Shown here in pieces: positions 18,406 through 25,929 of a stretch of 64,000 nt of DNA. Under the pieces are notes generated by a model. It worked only from the letters and a program-made list of their open reading frames with translations. It was not told where the DNA came from and searched no databases. The first letter of the stretch is position 1. Each line of letters starts with the position of its first letter. Source of the stretch: Gemmatimonadaceae bacterium (GTDB taxonomy: Bacteria; Latescibacterota; UBA2968; UBA8231); NCBI GenBank assembly GCA_026706075.1, contig JAPOZM010000016.1, positions 28,090 through 92,089 on the forward strand. The letters run 5' to 3'. The translations under genes and the position numbers were made by a program.

Positions 18406-19646
18406 AGGACCGCTCCGACGTCGTCGTCGCCGGCGGCGGGCCGGCGGGGGCCACGGTGGCCGCCCTGGTGGCCGAGGGCGGGTACCGGGTGCTGCTCCTG
18501 GAGCGGGAGCCCACGCCCCCCTTCAAGGTCGGCGAGTCCCTGATGCCGGCCACCTGGTGGACCTTCCGGCGCCTGGGCCTGCTGGAGCAGCTCCGGGCCA
18601 GCGCCTTCCCGAGGAAGCACAGCGTCCAGTTTTTCGGCGGCTCGGGACGCGCCTCGGCGCCGTTCTACTTCTCCGAGTTCGACCCCGGCGAGAGCGCCGT
18701 GACCTGGCAGGTCCTGCGCAGCGACTTCGACGCCATGATGCTGGACAACGCCCGCGCCAGGGGGGCCGAGATCGTCCAGGGCGCCGCGGTCCTCGATGTC
18801 CTCTTCGAGGGAGAGAAGGCCACGGGCGTGCGCTTCCGCGATCCCGGCGGGTCCGTCCGCGAGGTCGACGCCGCCGTCACCGTCGACGCCACCGGCCAGA
18901 GCGCCCTGCTGGCGCGCCGGCTGAAGCTGGCCGAGACCGAGCCGAATCTCAGAAAAGCCTCCCTCTTCACCCACTTCTCCGGCGCCCTGCGCGACGAGGG
19001 CATCGACGAGGGCGCCACCCTGATCCTGCACACCCGGGAGAAGGACTCGTGGTTCTGGTACATCCCCCTGCCCGACGACCGCGTCAGCGTCGGTGTCGTG
19101 GGTGACCGCGACTACCTGCTGCGCCGCCCCGGGAGGCCGGCGCCGCAGCGCGTCTTCGACGACGAGCTGGACGCCTGCCCGGCCCTGGGCGAACGCCTCG
19201 CCCCGGCGCGCCAGGTGCTGCCCATGAAGGTCACCCGCGACTTCTCCTACCGCGCCCGCCGCATCGCCGGCGACGGGTGGGTGCTGGTGGGCGACGCCTT
19301 CGGCTTCCTCGACCCGATCTACTCCTCCGGCGTGCTGCTGGCCCTCAAGTCCGGCGAGATGGCCGCCGACGCCATCGTCGCGGCCCTGGCCGACGGCGAG
19401 CCCACGGCGGAGCGCCTGGGATCCTTCGGACCCGACTTCACCCGCGGCATGGAGGCGGTGCGCAAGCTGGTCTACGCCTTCTACACCAAGGAGTTCAGCT
19501 TCGCCGAGTTCCTCCAGGCCCACCCCCACTGCAAGCGGGGCCTCGTGGACATCCTCAGCGGCAACCTCTACGACGAGCGGGTCCACGAGATCTTCGAGCC
19601 CATGGCCGGCGTCTGCCCGCTGCCGGAGGAGATGTCGCTGGGGTGA
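18402..19646 (+). CDS. Flavin-dependent halogenase-like oxidoreductase
   Basis: A 414-residue FAD-dependent protein of the tryptophan-halogenase/geranylgeranyl-reductase clan. The dinucleotide fold is VVVAGGGPAGA (7-17), GESLMP is at 44-49 and the second FAD motif is GDAFGFLDPIYSSGV. The halogenase fingerprint WxWxIP is present as WFWYIP (217-222), and K72 in FPRKHSVQFF lies where the halogenase catalytic lysine is expected. This is close to non-tryptophan FDHs acting on phenolic, pyrrolic or acyl substrates, but some members with these motifs are hydroxylases, so halogenation is likely rather than certain. No flavin reductase gene is in view. The GTG start overlaps the ligase stop; this is the last gene of the block. 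Confidence 0.8.
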   Translation: MKDRSDVVVAGGGPAGATVAALVAEGGYRVLLLEREPTPPFKVGESLMPATWWTFRRLGLLEQLRASAFPRKHSVQFFGGSGRASAPFYFSEFDPGESAVTWQVLRSDFDAMMLDNARARGAEIVQGAAVLDVLFEGEKATGVRFRDPGGSVREVDAAVTVDATGQSALLARRLKLAETEPNLRKASLFTHFSGALRDEGIDEGATLILHTREKDSWFWYIPLPDDRVSVGVVGDRDYLLRRPGRPAPQRVFDDELDACPALGERLAPARQVLPMKVTRDFSYRARRIAGDGWVLVGDAFGFLDPIYSSGVLLALKSGEMAADAIVAALADGEPTAERLGSFGPDFTRGMEAVRKLVYAFYTKEFSFAEFLQAHPHCKRGLVDILSGNLYDERVHEIFEPMAGVCPLPEEMSLG

Positions 19647-19812
19647 GCCGCTCCTCAGGGCCCAGGAAGCCGGAGCGCCACTTCTCGCGTGTGCAAACCA
19701 ACTGCGACAAGCGTGTCGGGCCTGCCTGCGTATTCCTGACGGGAACCAGAACACCCCCACCCAGTCTTTCAGGACTCGAGCCGAACGACCCCCTCTTGAA
19801 GAAAGGTCCTCG

Positions 19813-20310
19813 ATGAGACCCATCTACCTCTCCTGGGCTGCCGCCATCCTGCTGGCAGCCTGTTCAGACGACGCTTCCTCACCCACTGGGAGCGACGAGG
19901 AATCGGCGCAGCAGTTCGGAAAGGACGAGACCTACGACCACACCCGCGCGGGGGCGCGGCTGATCCTGTCATACGACGCAGAGGCCAACGCCTTCGCCGG
20001 CACGGTGCAGAACACCACGGATGCGACGCTGCGGCAGGTGCGGGTCGAGGTCCACCTGTCGAACGGGACGGAGCTGGGGCCGACGCCGGAAGCGGACCTG
20101 GAGCCCGGAGAGACCATTCCGATCACCCTGGAAGCCACGAGCGACGCTTTCGACACGTGGAGTGCCCATCCGGAAGTTGGAGGCGGCGACGAAGGTAGCG
20201 GCGAGCACTCCGGAGAAGGTGACGGCGAGCACTCGCGGGAAGGCGGGGGTGAACACTCCGGCGAGGGTGGTGAAGGCGGCGAGAGCGGCGGCGAGCACTC
20301 CTCCGGCTGA
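19813..20310 (+). CDS. FxLyD-like lipoprotein with Gly/Glu/His-Ser repeat tail
   Basis: A 165-residue lipoprotein: the signal peptide ends in the lipobox LLAAC (C17). After a short linker, residues of about 45-115 form an FxLyD-like beta-sandwich (LILSYDAEANAFAGTVQNTT, VRVEVHLSNGTELGP). The last 45 residues are a low-complexity tail built from GEHSGEG-like units (at least four GEHS motifs), rich in Glu, His and Gly, which could bind divalent metals. The product would be anchored to the outer membrane or the periplasmic face. Base composition is lower in GC than the preceding operon. It follows a 166-bp gap after the halogenase-like gene, with GAAAGG as ribosome site, so it probably begins a new transcript. 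Confidence 0.8.
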   Translation: MRPIYLSWAAAILLAACSDDASSPTGSDEESAQQFGKDETYDHTRAGARLILSYDAEANAFAGTVQNTTDATLRQVRVEVHLSNGTELGPTPEADLEPGETIPITLEATSDAFDTWSAHPEVGGGDEGSGEHSGEGDGEHSREGGGEHSGEGGEGGESGGEHSSG

Positions 20311-20365
20311 GCCAGCCCGGGCATGTCTGCCACTACTCCCACCTCAGTCTGGAAGGATGTCGCTC

Positions 20366-21322
20366 ATGCAGTCTGAGTACAAGGCCTGGAACAAGGCAGC
20401 CTGGGAAGAGGTCCACGGCTTCTATGACTCTGCCACGACTGCGGAGGACTTCTACGGCCCGGCCAATCCTCAACATCGGCTGGCTCCGGAGTTCTTCGAG
20501 TTCTATCGGCGGAACCGACCGGGCAGAGACGCTACCCACGCCCTGAGCAATGCTCTGGTGATGTGGAGCAACCTCAAGGGCGTCAGCCACCAAGTTCAGC
20601 AGGAGATCAGGCACATCTCCATCGAGGAGGACGTTTGGGAGGAGATTGCCAGCGACCTGCCTCGGATTTTCTGCGCGGATGACAGGGAGGAAGAAGGTCT
20701 GGCGCTTCTACGGGATCTCGCCGAGAGAGTCGTCCCCCTGAAAGGCCGAACGGCCCTGCTCTTCGAGCTCTCCACAGGGCTGATGGAAAAGGGGGAAGCA
20801 ACCGAGGCCCGGGAAGGCTTCGACCGGATCATCGAGTGGAACGCTTCCGAGAAGCATGTCATCGACGCCCGGGGATACATCCACGAACTCGACCACCTCA
20901 ACCCCGGGCAGCCGGCCCCCCTGTTCACAAAGGACGCCGTCGATGGAGCCTCGATCGATCTCGCCGGCTTTCTGGGCCGTGTCGTTCTGCTTCACTTCTG
21001 GGGCACGTCCTGCGGATTCTGCAAGTTGATCTACCCGGATCTTCGGTCCCTTTTCCAGGAGTACTCGGTGAATGACCTCGCTCTGGTCGGTCTGTCCTAT
21101 GACCAGGACCCCGAGTCGCTGAGGTCGACCATACGTGAGCAGAGATTCACGTGGCCGCAGATCTGTGAAGGGAATGGCTGGAAGGACGAGGTCTTCCGGC
21201 TGTACAACGTGAGGTTCGCGCCGACGGCGTACGTGATCGATCGATCCGGAAGCATCGCCCGCAAGATCACGGGCGGAGATCGCGGCGACGAGCTTCGGGA
21301 ACTGGTTCGTTCGCTGGCGTGA
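20366..21322 (+). CDS. Thioredoxin-fold protein with helical N-terminal domain (TlpA/ResA-like)
   Basis: A 318-residue protein. Residues of about 1-180 are predicted all-helical and unfamiliar, with a TPR-like segment (GLMEKGEATEAREGFDRII). Residues of about 180-318 are an AhpC/TSA-thioredoxin fold: GQPAPLFTKDAVDG, then the active site GTSCGFCKLIYPDL (C216, C219) and the cis-proline loop RFAPTAYVID. No signal peptide or membrane segment is seen, so it seems cytoplasmic, unlike most TlpA proteins. The second ATG (20366) is preferred because GGAAGG lies 9 bases upstream; the first ATG (20357) abuts that site. It probably reduces disulfides or peroxides, with the helical part giving partner specificity. 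No electron donor is encoded nearby. Confidence 0.75.
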   Translation: MQSEYKAWNKAAWEEVHGFYDSATTAEDFYGPANPQHRLAPEFFEFYRRNRPGRDATHALSNALVMWSNLKGVSHQVQQEIRHISIEEDVWEEIASDLPRIFCADDREEEGLALLRDLAERVVPLKGRTALLFELSTGLMEKGEATEAREGFDRIIEWNASEKHVIDARGYIHELDHLNPGQPAPLFTKDAVDGASIDLAGFLGRVVLLHFWGTSCGFCKLIYPDLRSLFQEYSVNDLALVGLSYDQDPESLRSTIREQRFTWPQICEGNGWKDEVFRLYNVRFAPTAYVIDRSGSIARKITGGDRGDELRELVRSLA

Positions 21323-21372
21323 GGACTGCATCCCCGGCAGAGAGGAACCTGCACCTGGCTTGTGATCGAGGT

Positions 21373-21588
21373 ATGAAGAAGGCTGATTCGGACGACCTGC
21401 GGTCGGAATACCGCCGTGATGATCTCGGTCCTGGTGTCCGGGGCAGGCATCTGGATTCCTTTCGGTCGGGGACGAATCTGGTTCTACTCCAACCGGACGT
21501 TGCGAGAGCCTTTCCGACGGAGGATGCCGTGAACGATGCGCTCAGGTCATTGATGGACTCAGCAGAGGGGTCGGAGGCCAACCGTTGA
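21373..21588 (+). CDS. Small conserved-looking protein of unknown function
   Basis: A 71-residue protein beginning MKKADSDDLRSEYRRDDLG. It has a charged N-terminal half, then SGTNLVLLQPDVARAFP and a C-terminal helix ending NDALRSLMDSAEG. The layout (short strand, then helix with T-E/D-AVN-ALR) recalls small accessory proteins often found beside toxin-like genes; I recognise the style but can name no family with certainty. GAGG sits 5 bases before ATG 21373. Its stop overlaps the TTG start of the next propeller (TTGA), so the two may be co-translated. It could be the antitoxin of a decayed pair, but no toxin partner is adjacent. Confidence 0.65.
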   Translation: MKKADSDDLRSEYRRDDLGPGVRGRHLDSFRSGTNLVLLQPDVARAFPTEDAVNDALRSLMDSAEGSEANR

Positions 21589-22874
21589 CCCGCAGACCGA
21601 CCCTTTCCGGATCCCTCGCCCTCGTCGCCTGCCTGATCGCCGCTTGCCTCCTCGCCGCCGCCTCCCCGGCGCCGGGCGGGGACTGGCCCCAGTGGCGGGG
21701 ACCTGACAGGGACGGCCGCGCTCCCGGCTTCCAGGCGCCGGCCGCCTGGCCGGACAGCCTGCGGCGGGAGTGGCGCACCGAGGTCGGCGAGGGACATGCG
21801 GGTCCGGTGGTCGTGGGGGACCGCGTGTACGTGCACGCCCGGCTCCACGACCTGGAAACCCTCTCCTGCCTGTCCCTCGCCTCGGGCGAGGTGCTGTGGC
21901 GGCAGACGAACCCGGCGCCCTACGAGATGCACCCGGCGGCGCGGGGCCACGGCAAGGGCCCCAAGTCGACGCCGGCGGTTGCCGGGGGACGTGTCTTCAC
22001 CCTCGGCATCACGGGCATCCTGTCCTCTCGGGACGCGGCCAGCGGCGAACTGCTGTGGCGCTGGGACTCCGAGGGCCGGTTCCCCGCCTCCGCGCCGGTC
22101 TTCGGGACGGCCACCTCTCCCCTGGTCGTCGGCGACCTGGTGATCGCCCACCTGGGCGGCGCCGAGGGCGGGGCCCTCCTGGCCCTGGCGGCCGACAGCG
22201 GCGTCGAGCGCTGGCGCTGGGAGGACGACGGTCCGGGGTACGCCTCCCCCGTGGTGGTGGATGCCGGGGGACCGGTGCTGGTGACCCAGTCGGAGCGGTT
22301 CTGCCTCGCCCTCGACGCGGCCACCGGGCAGGAGCTCTGGCGCCTCCCCTTCACCACACCGTACGACCAGAACATCGTCACGCCCGTCCTTCTCGGTCCG
22401 GGGACCGTGGCCCTCTCCGGGCTGGAGCAGGGAACTCTGGCCGTCCGCCTGGAGCGCGGCGAGGCCGGCCTCCAGGTGCGGGAGCTGTGGAACAACCCAC
22501 AGGACTGGCTCTACATGGCGTCGCCGGTGGTCGCGGGCGGCCGCCTCTTCGGTTTGACCCGGAAATACCGGGGTCGGTTGTTCTGCCTCGAAGCAGAGAC
22601 CGGCCGGAGGCTCTGGGAAGGTCCCGGAGAGCGGGGCGACAACGCCGTCCTCGTCGACCTGGGTTCGGCGCTCCTCGTGCTGTCCACCGAGGCGCACCTC
22701 GCCGTGGTCTCCACTTCGGCGCCGGACTACTCCCTGCTGGCGGAGTACCGCGTGGCCGAGAGTCCCACCTGGGCCCACCCGGCCCTGGCCGGGGACCGGC
22801 TCCTGGTGAAGGACAAGACCCATCTCGCCAGCTGGCGGCTGCCGGCCGCCGAATCCGGGAAGACCGCGCCCTGA
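21585..22874 (+). CDS. Secreted PQQ-like beta-propeller protein 6
   Basis: A 429-residue exported propeller starting at TTG 21585 in a TTGA overlap. The signal peptide is GSLALVACLIAACLLAAASP and is followed by GDWPQWRGPDRDGRAPG. Blade motifs include CLSLASGEVLWRQ, SSRDAASGELLWRWDSEG, ALDAATGQELWRL and CLEAETGRRLWEG. The IAAC could serve as a lipobox, so this copy may be a lipoprotein rather than freely secreted. It lies apart from the ten-gene block, after the thioredoxin-like gene, but is clearly a paralogue of the propellers there. A putative toxin gene begins about 20 bp after its stop. Function unknown beyond the shared fold. Confidence 0.83.
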   Translation: MTRRPTLSGSLALVACLIAACLLAAASPAPGGDWPQWRGPDRDGRAPGFQAPAAWPDSLRREWRTEVGEGHAGPVVVGDRVYVHARLHDLETLSCLSLASGEVLWRQTNPAPYEMHPAARGHGKGPKSTPAVAGGRVFTLGITGILSSRDAASGELLWRWDSEGRFPASAPVFGTATSPLVVGDLVIAHLGGAEGGALLALAADSGVERWRWEDDGPGYASPVVVDAGGPVLVTQSERFCLALDAATGQELWRLPFTTPYDQNIVTPVLLGPGTVALSGLEQGTLAVRLERGEAGLQVRELWNNPQDWLYMASPVVAGGRLFGLTRKYRGRLFCLEAETGRRLWEGPGERGDNAVLVDLGSALLVLSTEAHLAVVSTSAPDYSLLAEYRVAESPTWAHPALAGDRLLVKDKTHLASWRLPAAESGKTAP

Positions 22875-22894
22875 CCGGCGAAACGCTCCATAGG

Positions 22895-23197
22895 GTGATT
22901 CAGTTGGTCCGCCAAGGGGAAGCAAGAGTGTCGGTCCACGGATACGATGAAATGGCGGCAGATGACATCAGAGTGCGGGATGTGGTGGAAGGGGTGGAAG
23001 GTGCGATTGTCGTTGAAGACTACCCCCGCTACCCCAAGGGACCCTGTGTGCTCGTCCTGCAGCACGACCGGGCAGGACGACCGATACACATTGTGTGGGG
23101 TATCCCTGCTGGACACACTTCGCCTGCCGTCGTAGTAACGGCCTATCGCCCCAACGCGCAGGATTGGGACGAGCATTTCCTCAGGAGGCGTACGTGA
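22895..23197 (+). CDS. DUF4258-type putative toxin
   Basis: A 100-residue basic protein with the DUF4258 pattern: VSVHGYDEMAADDI near the N-terminus, then VVEDYPRYPKGPCVLVL and PIHIVWGIPAG, ending AYRPNAQDWDEHFLRRRT. DUF4258 proteins are commonly encoded beside small MqsA/YgiT-type or other antitoxins and are thought to be RelE/ParE-fold ribonuclease toxins, although activity is poorly tested. GTG 22895 is chosen; a CTG at 22871 overlapping the previous stop is the alternative and would add 8 residues. The stop overlaps the ATG of the next gene (TGATG), the tight coupling typical of toxin-antitoxin modules. GC is lower than in surrounding genes, consistent with acquisition. Confidence 0.72.
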   Translation: MIQLVRQGEARVSVHGYDEMAADDIRVRDVVEGVEGAIVVEDYPRYPKGPCVLVLQHDRAGRPIHIVWGIPAGHTSPAVVVTAYRPNAQDWDEHFLRRRT

Positions 23198-23409
23198 TGA
23201 GCAAACCCACCACCAAGTTGCTGCGTGTAGGGGAGTATGCCGCGGAGGTGGAAGTGGAGCTGATCGAAGGGGGCGCGGGATGGCCGCCCTATCTGACCGT
23301 GGAGGACGCCGGCAAGTTGGATGATGTACGTGAGGCTCTCAGGGTCGGCGATCTGGAGCACGCGGCCCGGATGGCCCGGGTATTCCGCCTGACTCCCATT
23401 GAGGTGTGA
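23197..23409 (+). CDS. Putative antitoxin partner of the DUF4258 protein
   Basis: A 70-residue protein with a strong ribosome site (AGGAGG, about 10 bases upstream). It begins MSKPTTKLLRVGEYAAEVEV, with a beta-rich front part (LIEGGAGWPPYLTVEDA) and a short helical segment (LDDVREALRVGDLEHAARMA). This size and fold prediction fit the small proteins usually paired with DUF4258 toxins. No zinc-binding CxxC pairs of the MqsA class and no clear helix-turn-helix are visible, so autoregulation by this protein is uncertain. One-base overlap with the toxin and a GTGA overlap with the HAD gene put the three in one transcript. Confidence 0.65.
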   Translation: MSKPTTKLLRVGEYAAEVEVELIEGGAGWPPYLTVEDAGKLDDVREALRVGDLEHAARMARVFRLTPIEV

Positions 23410-24179
23410 GCCCTGAGATGCGATCGCGCCCTGTCCTGCTCCTCGACGTCGACGGGGTCATCCTCGACAACGAGCGGTGGGAGAAGGAGTCCGCGCGGCT
23501 CGGCGGACCGGCCCTGGCCTCCCTGCTCGGCGGCGATCCCGAAGTGTGGGCGGCCCACCAGGAGAGGGTCTGGCAGGAGGTGTGGAGGCGCGGCAGCAGC
23601 GAGTTCCGCTCCGACCCCGGACTCCGGGGGCTCAACCTCTCCCGCTGGTGGGACCGGGTCGAGGCCGAGTGGATCGCACAGGTGTGCGAGGTCGTCGGCG
23701 TCGAGGCTCCGGGGACCTTCGAGGAACGGGTCGATGTCGCCGAGCGGGCGACGATCCACATCCTCGAGAACACGGAGGGCATCTTCCCCGGGGCCGCAGG
23801 CGCGATCGAGGAACTCTCCGGCCGCTTCGAGATCCACATGGCGTCGGGGAACCCTTCCTTCGTCGTCGAGACGGTCCTGCGCAGGCTGGACGTGAGAGAC
23901 CGGGTCGGGAGGCCCTTCGGCTCCGATCTGGTCGGATTCCAGAAGGGAGACTCGCGGTACTACCCGGCCATCCTCGAGGCCGTCGGGGCCGTACCTTCTC
24001 GGACGATCGTGGTGGATGACGGCGAGGAGCCCCTTGCCGCCGCCCGGGCGGCCGGGCTGAGGACGGTCAAGGTGGGAGGCGCTGCCTCGGACGAGTCCGA
24101 CCTAGCGGTGGGATCTCTCGCCGAGCTGCCGGATGTCATTGCGGAGGTCGTGGAATCGACCGAAACGGAGACTTCATGA
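23406..24179 (+). CDS. HAD-superfamily hydrolase
   Basis: A 257-residue haloacid-dehalogenase-type phosphatase or dehalogenase. Motif I is LLLDVDGVILDN (nucleophile and acid/base aspartates), motif II is HMASGNPSF, motif III is the lysine of GFQKGDSRYYPAI, and motif IV is TIVVDDGEEPLAAARAAG. The helical cap lies between motifs I and II (about residues 25-110), giving a subfamily I (beta-phosphoglucomutase/phosphoglycolate phosphatase-like) arrangement. GTG 23406 overlaps the previous stop; ATG 23418 (MRSRPVLLLD) is an equally plausible start. Substrate unknown. The ATGA overlap into the DUF3311 gene suggests co-expression with the symporter. Confidence 0.85.
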   Translation: MSPEMRSRPVLLLDVDGVILDNERWEKESARLGGPALASLLGGDPEVWAAHQERVWQEVWRRGSSEFRSDPGLRGLNLSRWWDRVEAEWIAQVCEVVGVEAPGTFEERVDVAERATIHILENTEGIFPGAAGAIEELSGRFEIHMASGNPSFVVETVLRRLDVRDRVGRPFGSDLVGFQKGDSRYYPAILEAVGAVPSRTIVVDDGEEPLAAARAAGLRTVKVGGAASDESDLAVGSLAELPDVIAEVVESTETETS

Positions 24180-24466
24180 GCGACGACAGAGAGCCTTCGG
24201 CCGATCCGGCCGCAACCGGGGCGGACCACGGAGCCCCCGCACCGGGCGGGTCCCGCGCCCGCGGGATGGTCTACGTCCTGCTGGGGATCCTCTACCTGCT
24301 GCACAACGACCTGTGGCTGTGGGACGACGGCCGCCTGGTGGCGGGGCTGCCGGTGGGGCTGGTCTACCACGTCGCCTTCTGCGCCGCCGCCTCGGTGATG
24401 CTCTACCTGCTGGTGACCCACGCCTGGCCGGCGCACCTCGACGGGCAGGGGGAGGAGCAGCCTTGA
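24176..24466 (+). CDS. DUF3311-like small membrane protein
   Basis: A 96-residue protein with a polar N-terminus of about 28 residues and two transmembrane helices (MVYVLLGILYLLHNDLWLW and VYHVAFCAAASVMLYLLV). Small two-helix proteins of this form (DUF3311 and relatives) are commonly encoded directly before SSS-family symporters and are thought to be accessory subunits. That arrangement is seen here: a strong GGAGGAG followed by the TTG start of the symporter, with a TTGA overlap. A bare HNDLWLW loop between the helices is the most conserved-looking part. Confidence 0.75.
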   Translation: MSDDREPSADPAATGADHGAPAPGGSRARGMVYVLLGILYLLHNDLWLWDDGRLVAGLPVGLVYHVAFCAAASVMLYLLVTHAWPAHLDGQGEEQP

Positions 24467-25923
24467 CCCTCGCCGTCATCGCCGTCTACCTCGGCCTGGT
24501 GATCCTCGTCGGCTCCCTGAGCCACCGGCTCTTCCGGGGCACGGGCGAGGACTACTTCGTGGCCAGCCGCTCCATCGGCCCCTTCCTGCTGCTCATGTCC
24601 CTCTTCGGGACCAACATGACGGCCTTCGCCATCCTCGGGGCCTCGGGCGAGGCCTACCACGAGGGCATCGGCGTCTTCGCCCTCATGGCCTCGGCCTCGG
24701 CCCTGGTCATCCCCTGCGTGTTCTTCTTCGTCGGCACCCGCGTCTGGGCCCTGGGCAAGCGCCACGGCTTCCTGACCCAGGCCCAGTTCTTCCGCCAGCG
24801 CTGGCAGTCGGACGGGCTCGGCCTGCTGCTCTTCGTGGTCCTGGTGGCCCTGCTGGTGCCCTACCTGCTGATCGGCATCATGGCCGGCGGCCTGACGCTG
24901 CAGCAGATCACCGGCGGCCAGGTGCCGGAGTGGGCCGGCGGCCTGCTGGTCTGCGCCGTGGTCATGACCTACGTCTGCTACGGCGGCCTGCGCGGCACCG
25001 CCTGGGCCAACGCCTTCCAGACCCTGGTCTTCACCATCCTCGGGGGCGTCGCGTTCTTCGTCATCATCAGCCAGCTGGGGGGGCTGCGGGCGGTGATGAC
25101 GGCCCTGGGCGAGTCCCATCCCGACCTGCTCGTGCGCGGCGACCACATCAAGCCCCTGAAGCTGCTCACCTACACCTGCATCCCCCTGTCGGTGGGCATG
25201 TTCCCCCACATGTTCATGCACTGGCTCACGGCGCGCAGCGCCGGCACCTTCCGCACCCCCCTGGTCCTCTACCCGCTGTGCATCGCCGCCGTGTGGGTGC
25301 CCAGCGTCGTCCTCGGCGTCGCCGGCCGCCTCGACTTCCCGGCCCTGAAGGGTCCGGCGGCCAACTCGATCCTCGTACGCCTGATCGACCTCCACGCCCC
25401 GGAGGTGATGGCCGGCCTGCTGGCGGCCGGGGTCTTCGCCGCCGTCATGTCCTCCCTCGACTCCCAGTCCCTGTCGGTGGGCACCATGTTCACCCAGGAC
25501 GTGGTGCGCCACTACGGCTTCCACGACCGCATGTCCGAGCGCCAGCAGGTGCTCTACGGCCGCCTCTTCGTGGCCCTCGTCCTCGTCGTCGCCTACGTCC
25601 TGGCCCAGGTCTCGAACCGATCGATCTTCCAGCTCGGGGTCTGGTCCTTCACCGGCTTCGCCTCCCTCTTCCCGGTGGTGGCGGCCGCCGTGTTCTGGCG
25701 GCGCAGCACCCGCTGGGGCGCCTTCGCCTCCATCGCCGCCGTGGTGGTGCTGTGGACCTGGTTCTTCGTCCGCGGCTGGCAGAGCCCGGACCATGCCCTG
25801 GCTGGCGGCGTCATGCCCGTGGCCGTGATCCTCGCGGTCTCGGCGGCGGCCATGATCCTCGTGTCGCTGGCCACGAAGCCGCCTGACCGGGCCGTCGTCG
25901 ACCGCTTCTTCCCCCGGGCCTGA
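24463..25923 (+). CDS. Sodium:solute symporter (SSS family)
   Basis: A 486-residue polytopic inner-membrane protein with about 13 hydrophobic segments of the SSS/APC fold. Early motifs are EDYFVASRSIGPFLLLMSLFG and TAFAILGASGEAY. The family signature region GTAWANAFQTLVF appears in the middle and AAVMSSLDSQSLSVGTMFTQD near residue 330, where SSS proteins coordinate Na+ (paired Ser/Thr). It should import an organic solute (carboxylate, sugar or amino acid) with sodium. The TTG start overlaps the DUF3311 stop. No neighbouring catabolic gene identifies the substrate. Confidence 0.88.
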   Translation: MTLAVIAVYLGLVILVGSLSHRLFRGTGEDYFVASRSIGPFLLLMSLFGTNMTAFAILGASGEAYHEGIGVFALMASASALVIPCVFFFVGTRVWALGKRHGFLTQAQFFRQRWQSDGLGLLLFVVLVALLVPYLLIGIMAGGLTLQQITGGQVPEWAGGLLVCAVVMTYVCYGGLRGTAWANAFQTLVFTILGGVAFFVIISQLGGLRAVMTALGESHPDLLVRGDHIKPLKLLTYTCIPLSVGMFPHMFMHWLTARSAGTFRTPLVLYPLCIAAVWVPSVVLGVAGRLDFPALKGPAANSILVRLIDLHAPEVMAGLLAAGVFAAVMSSLDSQSLSVGTMFTQDVVRHYGFHDRMSERQQVLYGRLFVALVLVVAYVLAQVSNRSIFQLGVWSFTGFASLFPVVAAAVFWRRSTRWGAFASIAAVVVLWTWFFVRGWQSPDHALAGGVMPVAVILAVSAAAMILVSLATKPPDRAVVDRFFPRA

Positions 25924-25929
25924 GCCGCG

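Noticed and set aside
19647..19812. Terminator after the halogenase-like gene
   Set aside because: Only a weak 6-bp CGCTCC/GGAGCG pairing with a 17-nt loop and no T-run.
4267..22874. PQQ-dependent alcohol dehydrogenases
   Set aside because: Propeller blades are present but no adjacent-cysteine ring, Trp-docking set with catalytic Asp, or haem c motif could be found.
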